This document shows positions 22,480-46,982 of a stretch of 64,000 nt of DNA, piece after piece (within the stretch, counting starts at the first letter, position 1; the number at the start of each line of letters is the position of its first letter). The notes below the pieces were generated by a model that saw only the letters and a program-made list of their open reading frames with translations, was not told the origin of the DNA and searched no databases. A program made the position numbers and the translations under genes. The DNA is from Ptychodera flava (taxonomy: Eukaryota > Hemichordata > Enteropneusta > Ptychoderidae). The stretch is from assembly GCF_041260155.1 (NCBI RefSeq), contig NW_027248277.1, forward strand, positions 8,947,175-9,011,174. The letters are read 5' to 3'.

Positions 22480-22800
22480 AATTCCTCCTAGGTTCCTTCG
22501 TTTACAGCTTGATTTAAAAGCATGCACCACATACATATCAGATTACTTCAGTGTCAGTTGTCAGTGTCAGTTGACTATATATAATACTAGAAACTGCCAA
22601 CTTCAAACCTACGTCAATACCACGCTATGACAAATTCAGGCCAATTGCTGTTTCTTTTTCTGGAGCAAGAGTTTGGAACGACATTCCTGTTCATATTGAG
22701 TCCACAAACTCTTTAGATAACTTAAAAACTAACTTTCATACAACATTTGATCGATCAGTAGCATGTTTCACTTAGCCATGTAGTAATAAGTGATTTTCTA
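22480..22800 (+). mobile_element. Second LINE C-terminal relic
   Basis: One frame reads RYDKFRPIAVSFSGARVWND, then IPVHIESTNSLDNLKTNF and a stop, the end of a CR1-type LINE ORF2. The upstream part is heavily decayed. Confidence 0.6.
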
Positions 22801-22859
22801 CAATATTGTAATTATTTCAATGCTTTTCTTCTTTTCTATTTAAAGAAGTATTTGTTATT

Positions 22860-23029
22860 GTTATTATGAGCCCTCTTCGCCAACTATGTTTTTTATCAAG
22901 CTATCATGACGGGGTTTGGGCTAGACTAGTTGTAAGCTATTTCCTGCCCTTTTACCCTCTACTTTGGTATTTTCTCCCTCTCGATTTCATGTGTTATGTA
23001 ACTGACTTTTCAAATCGGTTGAATAAACC

Positions 23030-23090
<61 letters not shown>

Positions 23091-23112
23091 GTTAGTTAGT
23101 TAGTTAGTTAGT
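22860..23112 (+). mobile_element. LINE 3' tail with (ATTT)n/(GTTA)n repeat
   Basis: Non-coding sequence containing a GGTTGAATAAACCA stretch, then about 60 bp of ATTT repeats (from 23031) and GTTA repeats. This looks like the 3' UTR and simple-repeat tail of the preceding LINE. Confidence 0.55.
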
Positions 23113-23320
23113 TCATATAACAAATGTGCGTCACCATATAACGAATGCCAAGCACCATATCACAAATGTGCAACACTATTTAACAAATTTCAATCACTAT
23201 ATAACAAAGGCCCATCACCATATAACAAATTGCCATTACCATATAACAAATGTGCATTAAATCATCATTTTACTTCATTAAAGACAGCTACGGCTTTCCA
23301 TAAATACAGACACGCAGATT
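23113..23320 (-). repeat. Inverted copy of the minisatellite and its flank
   Basis: Units CACCATATAACAAATG are the reverse complement of the 21637-21797 array. They are followed by AAGACAGCTACGGCTTTCCAT, the reverse complement of the array's left flank near 21590-21615. The LINE material therefore sits between two inverted copies. Confidence 0.8.
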
Positions 23321-24040
23321 TATACAGGATAATCAAGAGAAATCGAAATATTTGCAGACAAACAGACTGATACACAAAGAAACACATGTTTGGCTAATTT
23401 TAAAAGTCGAGTAAAGTGAGGCGCAAAAAAAGACCCGTAGAATCTTGAAAATGAGGGTGCACTTGCCGATTTCATTGCCATAATATTTAAACGACATATA
23501 ATGTTAGAAATAAATGCTGCATGATAGTAGGTACGTGGTTATGTTCCACTGATAATGACTCAAAATATTAAGTCTTTCACTTCTAGGGTGCATACTACCT
23601 TATTTATTGTTTCCTTTGCTAGAATAGCGGTGGTTTTAAATAAATGAACTCACTTTTCGGGGAAATTATGGTCCCTTGTCGCTCGTCCATTCATAAGCAA
23701 AAGCTAACTGGGAGAAACTGTCGAATACATTCACAACATGAAGTTAGGAACTTCATAAAAGTTGACAAAATATAAATCACCCTTCTGTATAATATAATGT
23801 AATTTTTGAAGGGATAGTTGCAACAGGCCCATCTTGATAATTCTTGTGGGGATTTTAATTCATACTAACAAGGATGACAGAAATTCTATAAATCTGCAAA
23901 TTAAATACCAGCATTAACTGGTTAATAATCATGTCCAACATATCAAACTGACATTACTGCAATCATACTTGACCTATTTTTCACAAACAAAAAATCATGT
24001 GTTTTCAATGTACAGTAATTCTATATATATCAGATAATAA
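23321..24040. other. Spacer between genes B and C, no gene recognised
   Basis: AT-rich sequence without a convincing coding or RNA signal. Part of it (about 23640-24030) resembles sequence upstream of gene C at about 44980-45260. Confidence 0.4.
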
Positions 24041-24046
24041 AGCAAT

Positions 24047-24413
24047 TTGAAGGCAAGGAAAGTACAGATGAAAGTTTTTCATAACAAACAAGCCGGTTAC
24101 GATAAAGTGAAACAAGCACTGGTTGATTTTGAATCGACATATGAAAAAATTATCAAAGATATGTCAGTAGACGACACTTGGTTATTTTTCAACGATAAAC
24201 TTCCCTTCTCAATGGATACATTTACAACATCAAAATTTATTTCTGGCAATGAAATTTTAACTTTTTTTCCCAAAAATGCCTGATATTCGGGTGCGTTCCA
24301 AAGGACTGGAGGACAGCCAATGCCTCTGCCATCTCTAACAAAGATGACAGATTCACATCTAGTAATTATAGATAAGTCTAATTAACAAGTCCTGTTGTAA
24401 AGTCCAGGAGTAA
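24047..24413 (+). mobile_element. LINE fragment with RT motif 0/1
   Basis: After a short open stretch (to 24283) a shifted frame reads KDWRTANASAISNKDDRFTS then SNYR, the conserved start of LINE RT domains (compare the W-K/R-T-A...K-x-G-D-R...NYRP pattern). Frameshifts and stops show it is dead. Confidence 0.6.
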
Positions 24414-24707
24414 TTAATTAATTAATTAATTAATTATTAATTAATTAATTATTAATTTATCAGTCCATCATCCAACGGGCGTTAGCCCAATTACAGGATG
24501 AGGTACGCATAACCCACTAACCCCCAATGGAGCACTGAGGAGTAAAGTGCCTTGCTCAAGGGCACAACACCGTGCTAGAGTCTTGAACTCACCGTCCTCC
24601 GACAGAGAGTCCATTACTCTGGACATACTGGGTCTTGAACCGGGTCACGAACCCACCATCCTCTGACAGTGAGTCCGTTGCCCTACCCACTGGTCCACGG
24701 TGCCTAT
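24414..24707 (-). mobile_element. tRNA-derived SINE with (AATT)n tail
   Basis: On the minus strand it starts GGCACCGTGGACCAGTGGG (A-box-like) and has GGTTCAAGACCC and GGGTTCGTGACCC (B-box-like). It continues through a body (CTTGAGCAAGGCACTTTACT) and ends in AATT repeats. This architecture is typical of a SINE. Confidence 0.7.
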
Positions 24708-24719
24708 CTTAGTATATTA

Positions 24720-25290
24720 TTGTGAGCGATATCATGACGCATTTGAACCAAGATCAAATACTTACTATTTGCCAGCATGGCTTCAGAGTGAATCGACTTG
24801 TATGACTATGTGCCATACGTTGTGGGTTCGAAAATCTTCTGAATTTTCTACCCTTGGGTTTGATAGCATTACTGGTGGACAGCCTTGTCTCCAACACCGT
24901 CTTTCGTCAAGTAAAGTTATGTATTCTTTGCTCTGATAAAGTATGTGTCCAATGTGTGATATTGAGTATGTGAGTGCGAGTGCTTCATGAACTAGACTGC
25001 GTGTGGAGGGGTGCATCTCAGAAAAATAGTAACAATTTAGCTCAGTTATTGAACCACTCCTTATATGGGTTGGGATTTGGCCAAGCGGTTTTGACTGCGA
25101 TGTCTTTGCTATGTGACTAGTTGCCGTACGATGTGGGTTTGAATCAGATCGAAAACTTACTCAATCCTCACTTTATTCCTTGAATTATCTTCATATCATT
25201 TCTTGACAGAGGTAAACTACATGGCCTTACTGCCCTCGACTTTAATAAGGCCTTTGATAGGTGCCTCACGAACGGCTTCTTCTTAAGCTA
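24720..25290 (+). mobile_element. Paralogous SINE-like modules and LINE RT fragment
   Basis: Matches 6940-7490 in order: a GGGTTCG box, then TTTGGCCAAGCGG with GGGTTTGAATC (25076-25145), then the LDFNKAFDR relic at about 25230. It shows that the A-B and B-C spacers arose by duplication. Confidence 0.6.
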
Positions 25291-25737
25291 GACTGGTTCG
25301 GCATACGCTGCTTTTTCATTAACAGAGCGTGGCCGTTTCAAATTTAGTTACGGGGAATGTCAGTTTGGGGCCCTCATGAGACGGTCACTGATATTCTGTG
25401 TATGCAGGTACACGGGATGAAATTGTAAAATTTAATATTATAGTCCAGAGCTCTTGAGTGGTTTCCTTGAAGAATGAGGGGATTGTTACGCTACAGTATC
25501 GGGCTTTCTTGAGCTTTTCAAACTTATGATAAGAGAGAGTTTGTACCTTATATTATCAGTAATAGGGGTTCTTTCTTTGTGCAAATCGGTTTCGTTTCAA
25601 TGGCGAATTGTATGGTTGGCGTGGAAGTGCGTAGGCATCGAATGTGATGCAAAAGTCACCTAAATCGATGGACAAGAAATTCTACCCTTCTTGAGCATAA
25701 GGTTGGAGTGTAATGGTCTTTGTGGACGATAGTTTTG

Positions 25738-27821
25738 AGGGACTTGACATAAATTACAGGGGGGGGGGGTGGGCCGGTGTTTTTCGAAACACCGCTGCAT
25801 CCATAATAGCGACCCTTCAAAAGTTCATGCACAAAAATTAATGACCCTCCCCCTTATCCGTGCATAATAATGAGTGACCCTCCCCTGTTACTCAATGTTC
25901 CCCCAACAAACCCGCAATGTGTTCAAGACCCCCGTCTGACTTGCTATACTTTTGAAGTCCCCTCCCAAAAGGAAGGCAAAATGTGGCCGATATAGTGCTT
26001 TTTCAAAAACATATCAAATCATATGTGCGTGATAATTCATGTAAATATACTATGCTTTAAGTGGCAGGTAAAAAGCACATGCGTGTACAAAAAAGTAATT
26101 TTTAGATTTAATTGATAATGTTGTTCACTATACATGGTAGTCGACTATAAGAAAACTATAAACGTGTATTTTCCAATATAAACCAGCAATATCTGTTCAT
26201 ATATAGATGTTTAATAACTGATATAAATATACTTGATTTGCATGGGTTGTTTACAAGTGCTCATATGAACAAGATATTTGATTTTGGAATTTCGCTCAAA
26301 ATGTTGATCAACTGTACATAGGAGTTTATGACAAAACTGTAATTTTTTTTCACAATTAAAAATATGCACTATTTGCGCATATATGGACCCTGAATAATTG
26401 ATCTAATTGTACTTTATTAGAAGAGGGTGGTAACACGTGCATCTATGTACAAGAAATTTGTTTTTGGAATTTCGCATAAAATGTTAATCCATTATGAATT
26501 GTTGTCTATGACGAAACCATAATTTTTTTAAAATACAAAACTTGGCAAATCTGTGTATTTAGTATGCTTGATTATTGATATTTATGTTCTTGATTAGACT
26601 AGAGTGGTTACAAGTCCATGTATGTGCAGGAAATGAAATTTCACCGAAATGTTGATTCATTATACATGGCAGTCTTTAATGAAACCCTATGAATAAGTTT
26701 TATCCAACGCAAAATAGGAAAATCTGTCCATTTATGTACACTTGATTATTGGTATTAATGTTCATGTTTATGTATTAATGTTCAAGGTTTCAAGTCAATG
26801 GTTGTGCGAGAAATTTGATTGTGGCATACCACTGAATTGTTGATTCACTATACATGGCAGTCTATAATGAAAGTATGAATAATTTTTTTCCAATGCAAAA
26901 CTAGGTAAATATGTGCATTTATGTATACCTAATTATTAGTAATAATGTTCATGATTAGACTAGAGTGGTTTCAAGTCTATGGTTGTGCAAGAAATTTGAT
27001 TTTGGAATTTCACTGAAATGTCGATTCACTATGCATGGCAGCCTATGATGAAACTATGAATATTTTTTTCAATACAAAACTGGGTAAATCTGTGCATTTA
27101 TGTACACCTAATATTAGACTATAGCGGTTTCAAGTCCATGGTTGTGCAAGAAATTTGATTTTGGAATTTCACCGAAATGTTGATTCACTATACATTGTAG
27201 GCTATGAGGAAACTACAAATAACTCATAGGTTATCTGATCCTAAATTGTTATTCAAAAGTTGTTCGACCTGAAGCTTCCAGTTGTTATTGATGACATTTT
27301 GCACTATTCTGAATAGTTTGTATTCTGTTAATGTCCTCAAAAAATAAAAAATGTACATACAGAGACATGAACATTTGACACCGACCTATACCCAATGTAT
27401 TGTCAATGGGAGAATGATATCAAATAAGTGATCTCCCAAATAGTTATTGAAAGCGTCATTATAGGGGACAGTTTATATGCACAATAGAGGAGTTGGATAA
27501 GTAGAAATCGTGACAACTTAAATCAATGTGGCTGCTTGGATCATCAATACATTGTTTATTATACCCTTAAACCTGCGCCCGAAGGGCGCGCCGAAAATGG
27601 AAATGGCAGAAAATGAAAGTGCCAGGAGGTATTTTTTCTTTTTTCTGTATTACATATTCTCACTACGTGCACATGCAATTTCAGCTTTGATGCATAAAAA
27701 AGATGACCCTCCCCATAGGCTCGCACAAATTTTATGACCCTTCAAAAATGCTTGTGCGAAAAATGGCGATCCATCCCCCAAAATCACCGGCCCACCCCCC
27801 TGTAATTTGTGTCCAGTCCCT
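25738..27821 (+). mobile_element. Non-autonomous TIR element with internal tandem repeats, copy 2
   Basis: About 45-bp terminal inverted repeats. The left begins AGGGACTTGACATAAATTAC then a G run and TGGGCCGGTG. The right is its near-exact complement ending GTAATTTGTGTCCAGTCCCT. Subterminal TGACCCTCCCC motifs occur at both ends. The interior (about 26100-27230) holds about six units of the ~185-bp repeat, in the opposite orientation to copy 1. The A-B spacer has the empty site at about 8487. No transposase is encoded. Target duplication is unresolved and the superfamily unknown. Confidence 0.8.
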
Positions 27822-28440
27822 TAGAGAATCGGGTAGGATCTGACCATTTCTCGTCGTCTTCAAAAGTTGGTAACTGTGAAAAAACTCTGTGGATAGCGAG
27901 ACTCCGCCAAGTGTGTGAGATCCAGAACTTTCTGTGTGAGAACAGTTTGCTGGAAAAGAGCACAGCGAAAGTGCAATGCTACAAATTGAGAGGAGAGACC
28001 CAACGATTGCAAAAGGACTGTGAAGCAAGTCTGTTGTGAAAGTAGTGATCTATAGGGTTGATAGAGAGAAAACTTATCATCGTTTGTGAGGATCTGTATC
28101 CACGTGTGATGTGGAATTTTCCATGCGTGACGTCATCGCCTCATGGTACAGAAAGGCCGAGGGAACGTCGCTAGGACTGAACAGCAATTGGTCGCGGTTA
28201 TCAGAACTGTAGGAAATTCTCATGGCTATTGACAGGACTGTAGAGAACTTCTGTAGTGCCGAAAACGTTATGTTTGAATAATATAAACAGATAGTGCGAT
28301 TGTTCATTTCATATGTGGCAAGTTCTGAGTTGAGTATACACACTACACCCTTTGTATTCTAATCAGTGAGTATATCGTATAGTACCAAGGGGAAACTAAT
28401 GAATGTTTGATATGGTATTTCAGTGTCAGAGAGTAATTGC
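27822..28440. repeat. Paralogous spacer segment, continued
   Basis: Aligns with 8487-9090. No gene is recognised. Confidence 0.6.
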
Positions 28441-28690
28441 TATCAGGGTGTATTTACACGTGTGTTTTGGAGATCGTATCTGTTGATGACGGTTGGGTTC
28501 TCAGAGTTTACTGCGCCCTCTAGAGGTCAGACACATGAACGTTTGTTGGCAGAGTATAGGAGACTGAGCACTTAGTTGAAGTTATTTTTGTTCAATAAAT
28601 TTATTATTTTGTTACATTAAGTTCTCCTCGTGCCTTTTATGTGTCTACTCTTCAGACTGTAGCCCAGACTGTCTATGCCAATGTTGTGTC
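28440..28690 (+). mobile_element. Possible LTR-like fossil
   Basis: An insertion relative to the A-B spacer that contains GCGCCCTCTAGAGG, an AATAAATTTATT signal and a following pyrimidine-rich region, reminiscent of an LTR end. No partner repeat was found. It is an old, broken fragment and the family is uncertain. Confidence 0.2.
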
Positions 28691-28739
28691 AACGATTCAG
28701 ACGCCCTTTGAAAGAAAGTGTTTTGCTCCGTTTCTTGTG

Positions 28740-30110
28740 TGCAACTCTAGTAGGTTGGACCATGAACGGATGACAAGAAGTAAACCAGTGATTGTGGATA
28801 GGACATAATATGAGACAGTACCTGATGTGAGTTGTGTTCCTCAGGGCAGTTTACTTCGTCCTATATTGCTTTTACTGTAGGTATAGAATACTAGTAGTGT
28901 TACATCTAAGCTGGAAAAGTTACAGTGGGAATCACTTTAGTCCAGAAGACAAAAGTATGCTGTATAAGATGATCACAATCGGTTTGACATTCAAGCTTCC
29001 GACTATATTTCATTTCCTTCAAGGTGTACTCGAGTCAAATACCGTTACCGGCTCCGAAAATTTAAAGAGGCACTCCCACTTTGTAACATTTTTAAAACAC
29101 ATTTTTTTAATGCCAACGGTCGATATTTGACTTGGCGACTGCGCGCGGATCGCGAGATATCGATAAAAACATGTCATTTCCCGAGCGTATTTTTCACATC
29201 CCGAAGTTTTACGATCGTTTTAATTTTGACTCGAAATCCCCCGAAGGTTTGTTGTTGTGCTGATTGACGATATTCTAGGGAGTCTACAATAAGTTCGAAC
29301 GACGCAATTAATTTACTTCCCACTGCAAAGACTTTATATACAGCATTATGCCTTTACCTCAGGTAAGTTTTTAAAAACTTCTCCTTAGTTTTTGTCGTTT
29401 TCATTATTCTAAATCGGTTGTATTATATTTTTAACCAATACCACATAAACATCAGTTTTTACATGTCAAATATTAGCCGCCTCCGATGACTACATTTTGT
29501 CGTCTGCCACACAGTACGCCGCGCGCGTGGTATGCGCGCGTGGCATGCGTCTATGCATATCATGCGGCGGCCGCTATGTATCAACCGCACGTAACTGTGC
29601 TAGTCACCTTTGCCAATTCTGGTGGAATCAGCAAAAATTGTTTTTTCCGTTTATACGCCAAGTCAGTAAGACTCAGCTTTCCCCCACGGGGCATGACCGA
29701 TCACTGACGCAAGTGGTACTGTGGCGTACATCAGCGTCAGCGTAGACTCGTACTCCATAGCTTAGTTGACAATGGCCCCAGTGCCGAACGTTCGATGTTC
29801 GGAAGCTGAATTTAGGTGGGCCACCGGAATTCAAACTTTTACTTTTTTGAAGACATGTTTTTATCGATATCTCGCGATCCGCGCGCAGTCGCCTCGTCAA
29901 ATATCGACCGTTGGCATTAAAAAAATGTGCTTTAAAAATGTTACCAAGTGTGAGTGCCACTTTAAGGTTGCAACTGATACCTATAAATATAGTTCCCCCA
30001 AAAATACCGTCTGTCTCTGGAATACCCTGCCGGCTATAGTTGCCGAGACCCATAGTTTTGCATCTTTCAAACAGGGCTTTTTAATAGTAAAAATCTAATT
30101 TCGGGGGTTG
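28740..30110 (+). mobile_element. Internally deleted CR1-like LINE, split by a MITE
   Basis: Reads CVPQGSLLRPI (RT motif B region), then directly SVTSKLEKLQWESL (a C-terminal region motif), so the intervening part including the catalytic centre is deleted. Stops occur. The C-terminus (FKVATDTYKYSSPKNTVCLW then NTLPAIVAE) lies at 29962-30098, downstream of the inserted MITE. Confidence 0.75.
29062..29965. mobile_element. piggyBac-type MITE with ~110-bp TIRs and TTAA duplication
   Basis: TTAA at 29062-29065 and 29962-29965 flank a 896-bp element whose ends are AGAGGCACTCCCACTT and the complement of AGTGGCACTCACACTT. Inverted repeats extend about 110 bp (shared CGACTGCGCGCGGATCGCGA). Removing the element and one TTAA gives one open LINE frame, RYRLRKFKVATDTYKY. 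Confidence 0.85.
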
Positions 30111-31190
30111 GTTGTTGAGTTTTTGGGCGACCTATTCAAGTAGACTTTAATGAAACTTTGCCCCGGTTGGGGTACATCTCTGAAAAAACTCATTGGCCGC
30201 CGAATTGGTTCAAACTTGACAGGTCTGAAGAAAGAAGGCTCTTTTTGGTTGGTAGGTTTAAAAATACGTGTCATTAATAGTCTTATCGAGGACTAATGAC
30301 GATGTGACAACACTCCATCACTCATCAGTAATCTACACTCAATGAAAAAGCGAAATATTCGATGGCAACTGTATGACGTCTAGAATGGCATAATAACTTT
30401 ATTACACTAAGACATTTTGATCGGTTTTAGAGACAAATTGATAAATAAAGCACAAATAAGCCATATGTGTGTGTGTATGTGTGTGTGTGTGTGTAGGTGT
30501 GTGTGTGTGTGTGTGTAAACTTATACATCTTACCGAAATACCCGATACAAATTGATTTTTGTGCAGTTCACACTATACCGTTTGACAAATATCAAATTTG
30601 AAACCCGCAAAAATGTGGGGAAGTGATTAAGTTATTTGTAGTTCTATTTGCTGCCGTGCTGAGTTCAAAACTTATTCCTTTAAAGATAACTTTAAGATTG
30701 TCTGAAGAAAACATTTTTTGCTGACCCAGTAATGAACTCACACAATGATACGCTTATCAAAGGCATCAATAAAAACTATAGAGTCAAAAATTTGTTATTT
30801 GCTGCAAGATGCGAGGTGAATTAGTATAAATTTATGCAAATGATATTAATGAGCATTGTTAAGGTATTTAAATTATATGGTCATAATTCATTATCAATGA
30901 GGAATATTGATGTAAATCGCATCTTGCATGGTTTACTATCAGTAAATACAAGAATTATTGTCCTATTATATCTCAAAATCTCATACTGCAAATGTAACTA
31001 CACTTTAGATATATATGTTCAAAATCACTTTTCAATCCAAGTCTTTTGTTAAAGTTTCAAGAAAACGGCAGTTATGTAAGGATATTATAAGCATATTCCC
31101 GTGAATTTAAATGTTTCGCATCAAGCTGGTTTCATGAAAGAGTCTCCTATTTTCAGTGGCACAGGTGCTGTCCGGCGTATACTTCAACGT
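30110..31190. other. Spacer upstream of gene C's neighbour, with LINE tail and (GT)n
   Basis: LINE 3' tail to about 30200, unrecognised sequence, a GT microsatellite at 30466-30520, then sequence from about 30590 that aligns with 9130-9500 downstream of gene B. Confidence 0.5.
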
Positions 31191-31387
31191 AAGGTAGCAT
31201 GCGCTCCGAAAGTGGAAAGACTTAACCTTGCACTCAAACTTTCCGGAACGAATCGTTCAATCACTTTCTTTCTAAATGAAGAATAAAACTCAAGGTTCAC
31301 TGTGTAAAGTTTTGTACTACAGAAACAAATTATCTAATATTAACCGAAAACTTAAGGAATTAAGCATTTTCTGCTGCTAGGATTTAT

Positions 31388-44237
<12,850 letters not shown>

Positions 44238-44400
44238 GTTCTATCCTTGTCGTATGCAATAGAAATGTCTGTCTTCTATATTTGCATGCAGCAGACAAGA
44301 ATGTCGTCACCAACAGATTTCGCCGACACAGACCAACCGATGTGCACAGATGCTGTTGTACTATCCATATGTAATCTCCTTTTGTGAAAAGGTTTCCCTT
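44238..44400 (-). promoter_or_regulatory. Conserved 5' block of gene C
   Basis: Shares GTTCTATCCTTGTCG, CAGCAGACAAGAATGTCGT and TGTGCACAGATG with the same blocks of A and B; conservation stops near 44400. Candidate 5' UTR/promoter. Confidence 0.4.
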
Positions 44401-44789
44401 TAACGCCTGAAATTTTATGTCATTTTACTTTTCAACATAACTCCTGATCTGTGACACAGGGTGACAGAATGAGACAGAGGTGGTGATAGAGACGGAAAAA
44501 CAGAAATGCAGACACACTTACACAAAAGTTAGGGATGCTGGACAACGGTTTTAAAGCATAAAAAGAACAACACTCTGCAGTATATATTACACGAGCTCTG
44601 ATTGGATGATAAACAGCCTTTCGCTCCACGCGCAAAATATTATCCAATGGCACGATGGGTAACACATGGATCGGAACTACTAAGTGAGCAGGTCAGACGT
44701 ACTGTGGCAGACGCGGGCAGACTGGTGGATAGTCGTTGACAGTGATACCTCCAGTGTGAATTGAACGCATTATGTGGTCATGTGAGAAA

Positions 44790-44937
44790 AAGAACCTCTC
44801 ACCCCAGGGACCTGTGATCAGATTTCTTACACTCATTGGGCATAGTTTGACTCACACGATTCACAGGCGAGTGTGAGACTAAATATCCCCACCTCGTGTG
44901 AGAAATCTTATCCCAGGTCCCTGGGGTGTGAGATTCT
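44790..44937. mobile_element. Short foldback element
   Basis: The left arm (about 44790-44832, CTCACCCCAGGGACCTG) is the near complement of the right arm (44896-44937, CAGGTCCCTGGGGTGTGAG), separated by about 60 bp. MITE-like; no clear target duplication. Confidence 0.6.
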
Positions 44938-45600
44938 ATGAATCTCTTTTGCTATAATTATTGGCTTTTTCATAGACTGCCTTCACTTTTCGGGAGAAGT
45001 CGTGGCCTCTTGTCACTCATTCATCCACCAGCAAAGGATGAGATAAAATGATAAATACATTTAATAACATGAAGCTCCAAGAGTCAGGGATTGCATGGAA
45101 CTTCATAAACTGTACAAAATATAATCAACCTTTGTTAGAATACAATGCAATTATTAAATAAACAGTTGCAACAGGCCGATAATTCTTGTCGAGATTTAAT
45201 TTCTTCAAACTTGAATGGTAGAAATTCTACAAACCGACAAACTAAATATTAGTATTCACTGTTAGTATTAAGTTTCTATAACTCAGGCAGTCAATGGTTT
45301 TCAGCATTTTGCGCTTTCGATCTGTCAGGGCGACGATCTTCATCAGAATGACAGAAAAAAATGAATAATTTATAGTTGGCCACTAGGTGGCGGTGTGATC
45401 AACTGATTGTAAATATGGGGTAATAGAACTTCACACTAACATTTAATCTGCTAAGCTGATGAATATCTTTAGAGAGTATTAACTGGTTGATAATAATATC
45501 AAATATGCAGTGGGGATAGACAAATATACCTGATGTACAATATTTATCATGTAAAAGTCTGAACAAACGAGAACAAGTAGGTCATTATATTAAACGCCAG
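44938..45600. other. Intergenic, no gene recognised
   Basis: AT-rich. It contains TCAGGGCGACGATCTTCATCA at about 45325, a motif often found at retroelement 3' ends, and a CACTAGGTGGCG piece. Neither can be assigned. Confidence 0.35.
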
Positions 45601-45900
45601 CATTAGCGACGGGGAAGGGGACACTCCTATAGAAAGGTATACTGGTATTTTCGGTGGAATGAATCACCTTTTTACTAAAAAAAACCTAAACATGGGTCGA
45701 TAACAAAGCAGATATCCTATTCTTTAGAAAAATTTTCACGTGGAACAGAATAAAAGTAAAAATTGCCAAAATTTGGCAATCAAATCCAAAACAATGGGTC
45801 ATAATTTTGGAATATACATGGGTAGACGTTGTCAACTTTGGCAGCACACTCCGGCATGAAAATATCCGGAGAACACCCTTCCCCTGCCCCCGGAGAAGCT
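45600..45900. mobile_element. Possible MITE with GGGGAAGGGG ends
   Basis: GACGGGGAAGGGGACACTCC at the left and GGAGAACACCCTTCCCCTG at the right form imperfect terminal inverted repeats around about 290 bp. Confidence 0.4.
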
Positions 45901-46631
45901 AATTTTGAGGACATACTTATGTGAGTTCTGAAACCTCATGTGTGCAAACGTTACAGGTTGAACTAATCAGAAGGTGGTGCATTTAAATTAACAAACAACA
46001 TTTGAACGCCCCTCAAATTGTGATATTACAGTAAACCATCTATGGAGTGTTCCAAATTTGTAACTATGTCAGTAAATCTTGTAAGATTCATGTTGATTGT
46101 TTTTCAACTTTATCTCTAGTAAGGACATTTGATAAAATTGATAAAACTTTAAACATACCATAAATGTACAAAAATGATACACGTTATTTTAATTTAAATA
46201 TACAAACGAATAAAATTGATGCAAAAGGAACGTGCTAGTAGATAGAGCGTGACGATGTATATGACATTATATTACCATGCCCTGCCCGTCGCATTTTGAT
46301 TGGTCGAGCTGAACCACGTGACTGACCACAAATACACAGTAATTGTTTGTTTACATGCCCGTGAATATGAATAATAAGATTAACAACTCAAAGTATCGTA
46401 ACTTTACACCTAAAACGTAAAACATTATCAATCACAAAATGAAATGGTCAAGTTGAGATACTTTTTTCTGAGAACATCTCCGTATTTGCCAATTTTTTAC
46501 AGCACGCGTGACAGTGCGTCGCGTATTGCTCAGTTTCTGGGGCCCAGTTGTCGTTCGCTCCTGAAATTTTTGGAAATTTTGACGGTTTTCTTGGGTTCGC
46601 TGATAATATAAAGGAAATAATAGACTCCGCT

Positions 46632-46735
46632 CTGACCATTAACGTTTATTTGTGGGCGCGGGCTCGAGGAAAGGCAAATTAACGGGCTCGGCTTATTCCT
46701 CTCACCCTTGCCCACAAATAAACGTTAATGGTCAG
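46632..46735. repeat. Perfect 26-bp inverted repeat (hairpin)
   Basis: Arms 46632-46657 and 46710-46735 (CTGACCATTAACG at one outer end) are exact complements around a GC-rich loop of about 52 nt. Probably the core of a foldback element. Confidence 0.85.
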
Positions 46736-46784
46736 CGCGTCGCCCGTTATTTCTATAGTATTAATTATTGTCAACTCTCATACA

Positions 46785-46936
46785 ATACATGAACTTTCCT
46801 GAATGGGAATACATATCTGAATTGATATGATCAAAATTGACGAAACGTCTAATGTATATACTTTTTGAGTTAACATTATTGAAAGTTTTCACTTCAGCCA
46901 ATTCGTAAATCTCTTATTTAATGAACTTTCCTAATT

Positions 46937-46982
<46 letters not shown>

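Noticed and set aside
29486-30053. Open frames within the TTAA MITE
   Set aside because: They cross the terminal inverted repeat and show no similarity to a transposase.
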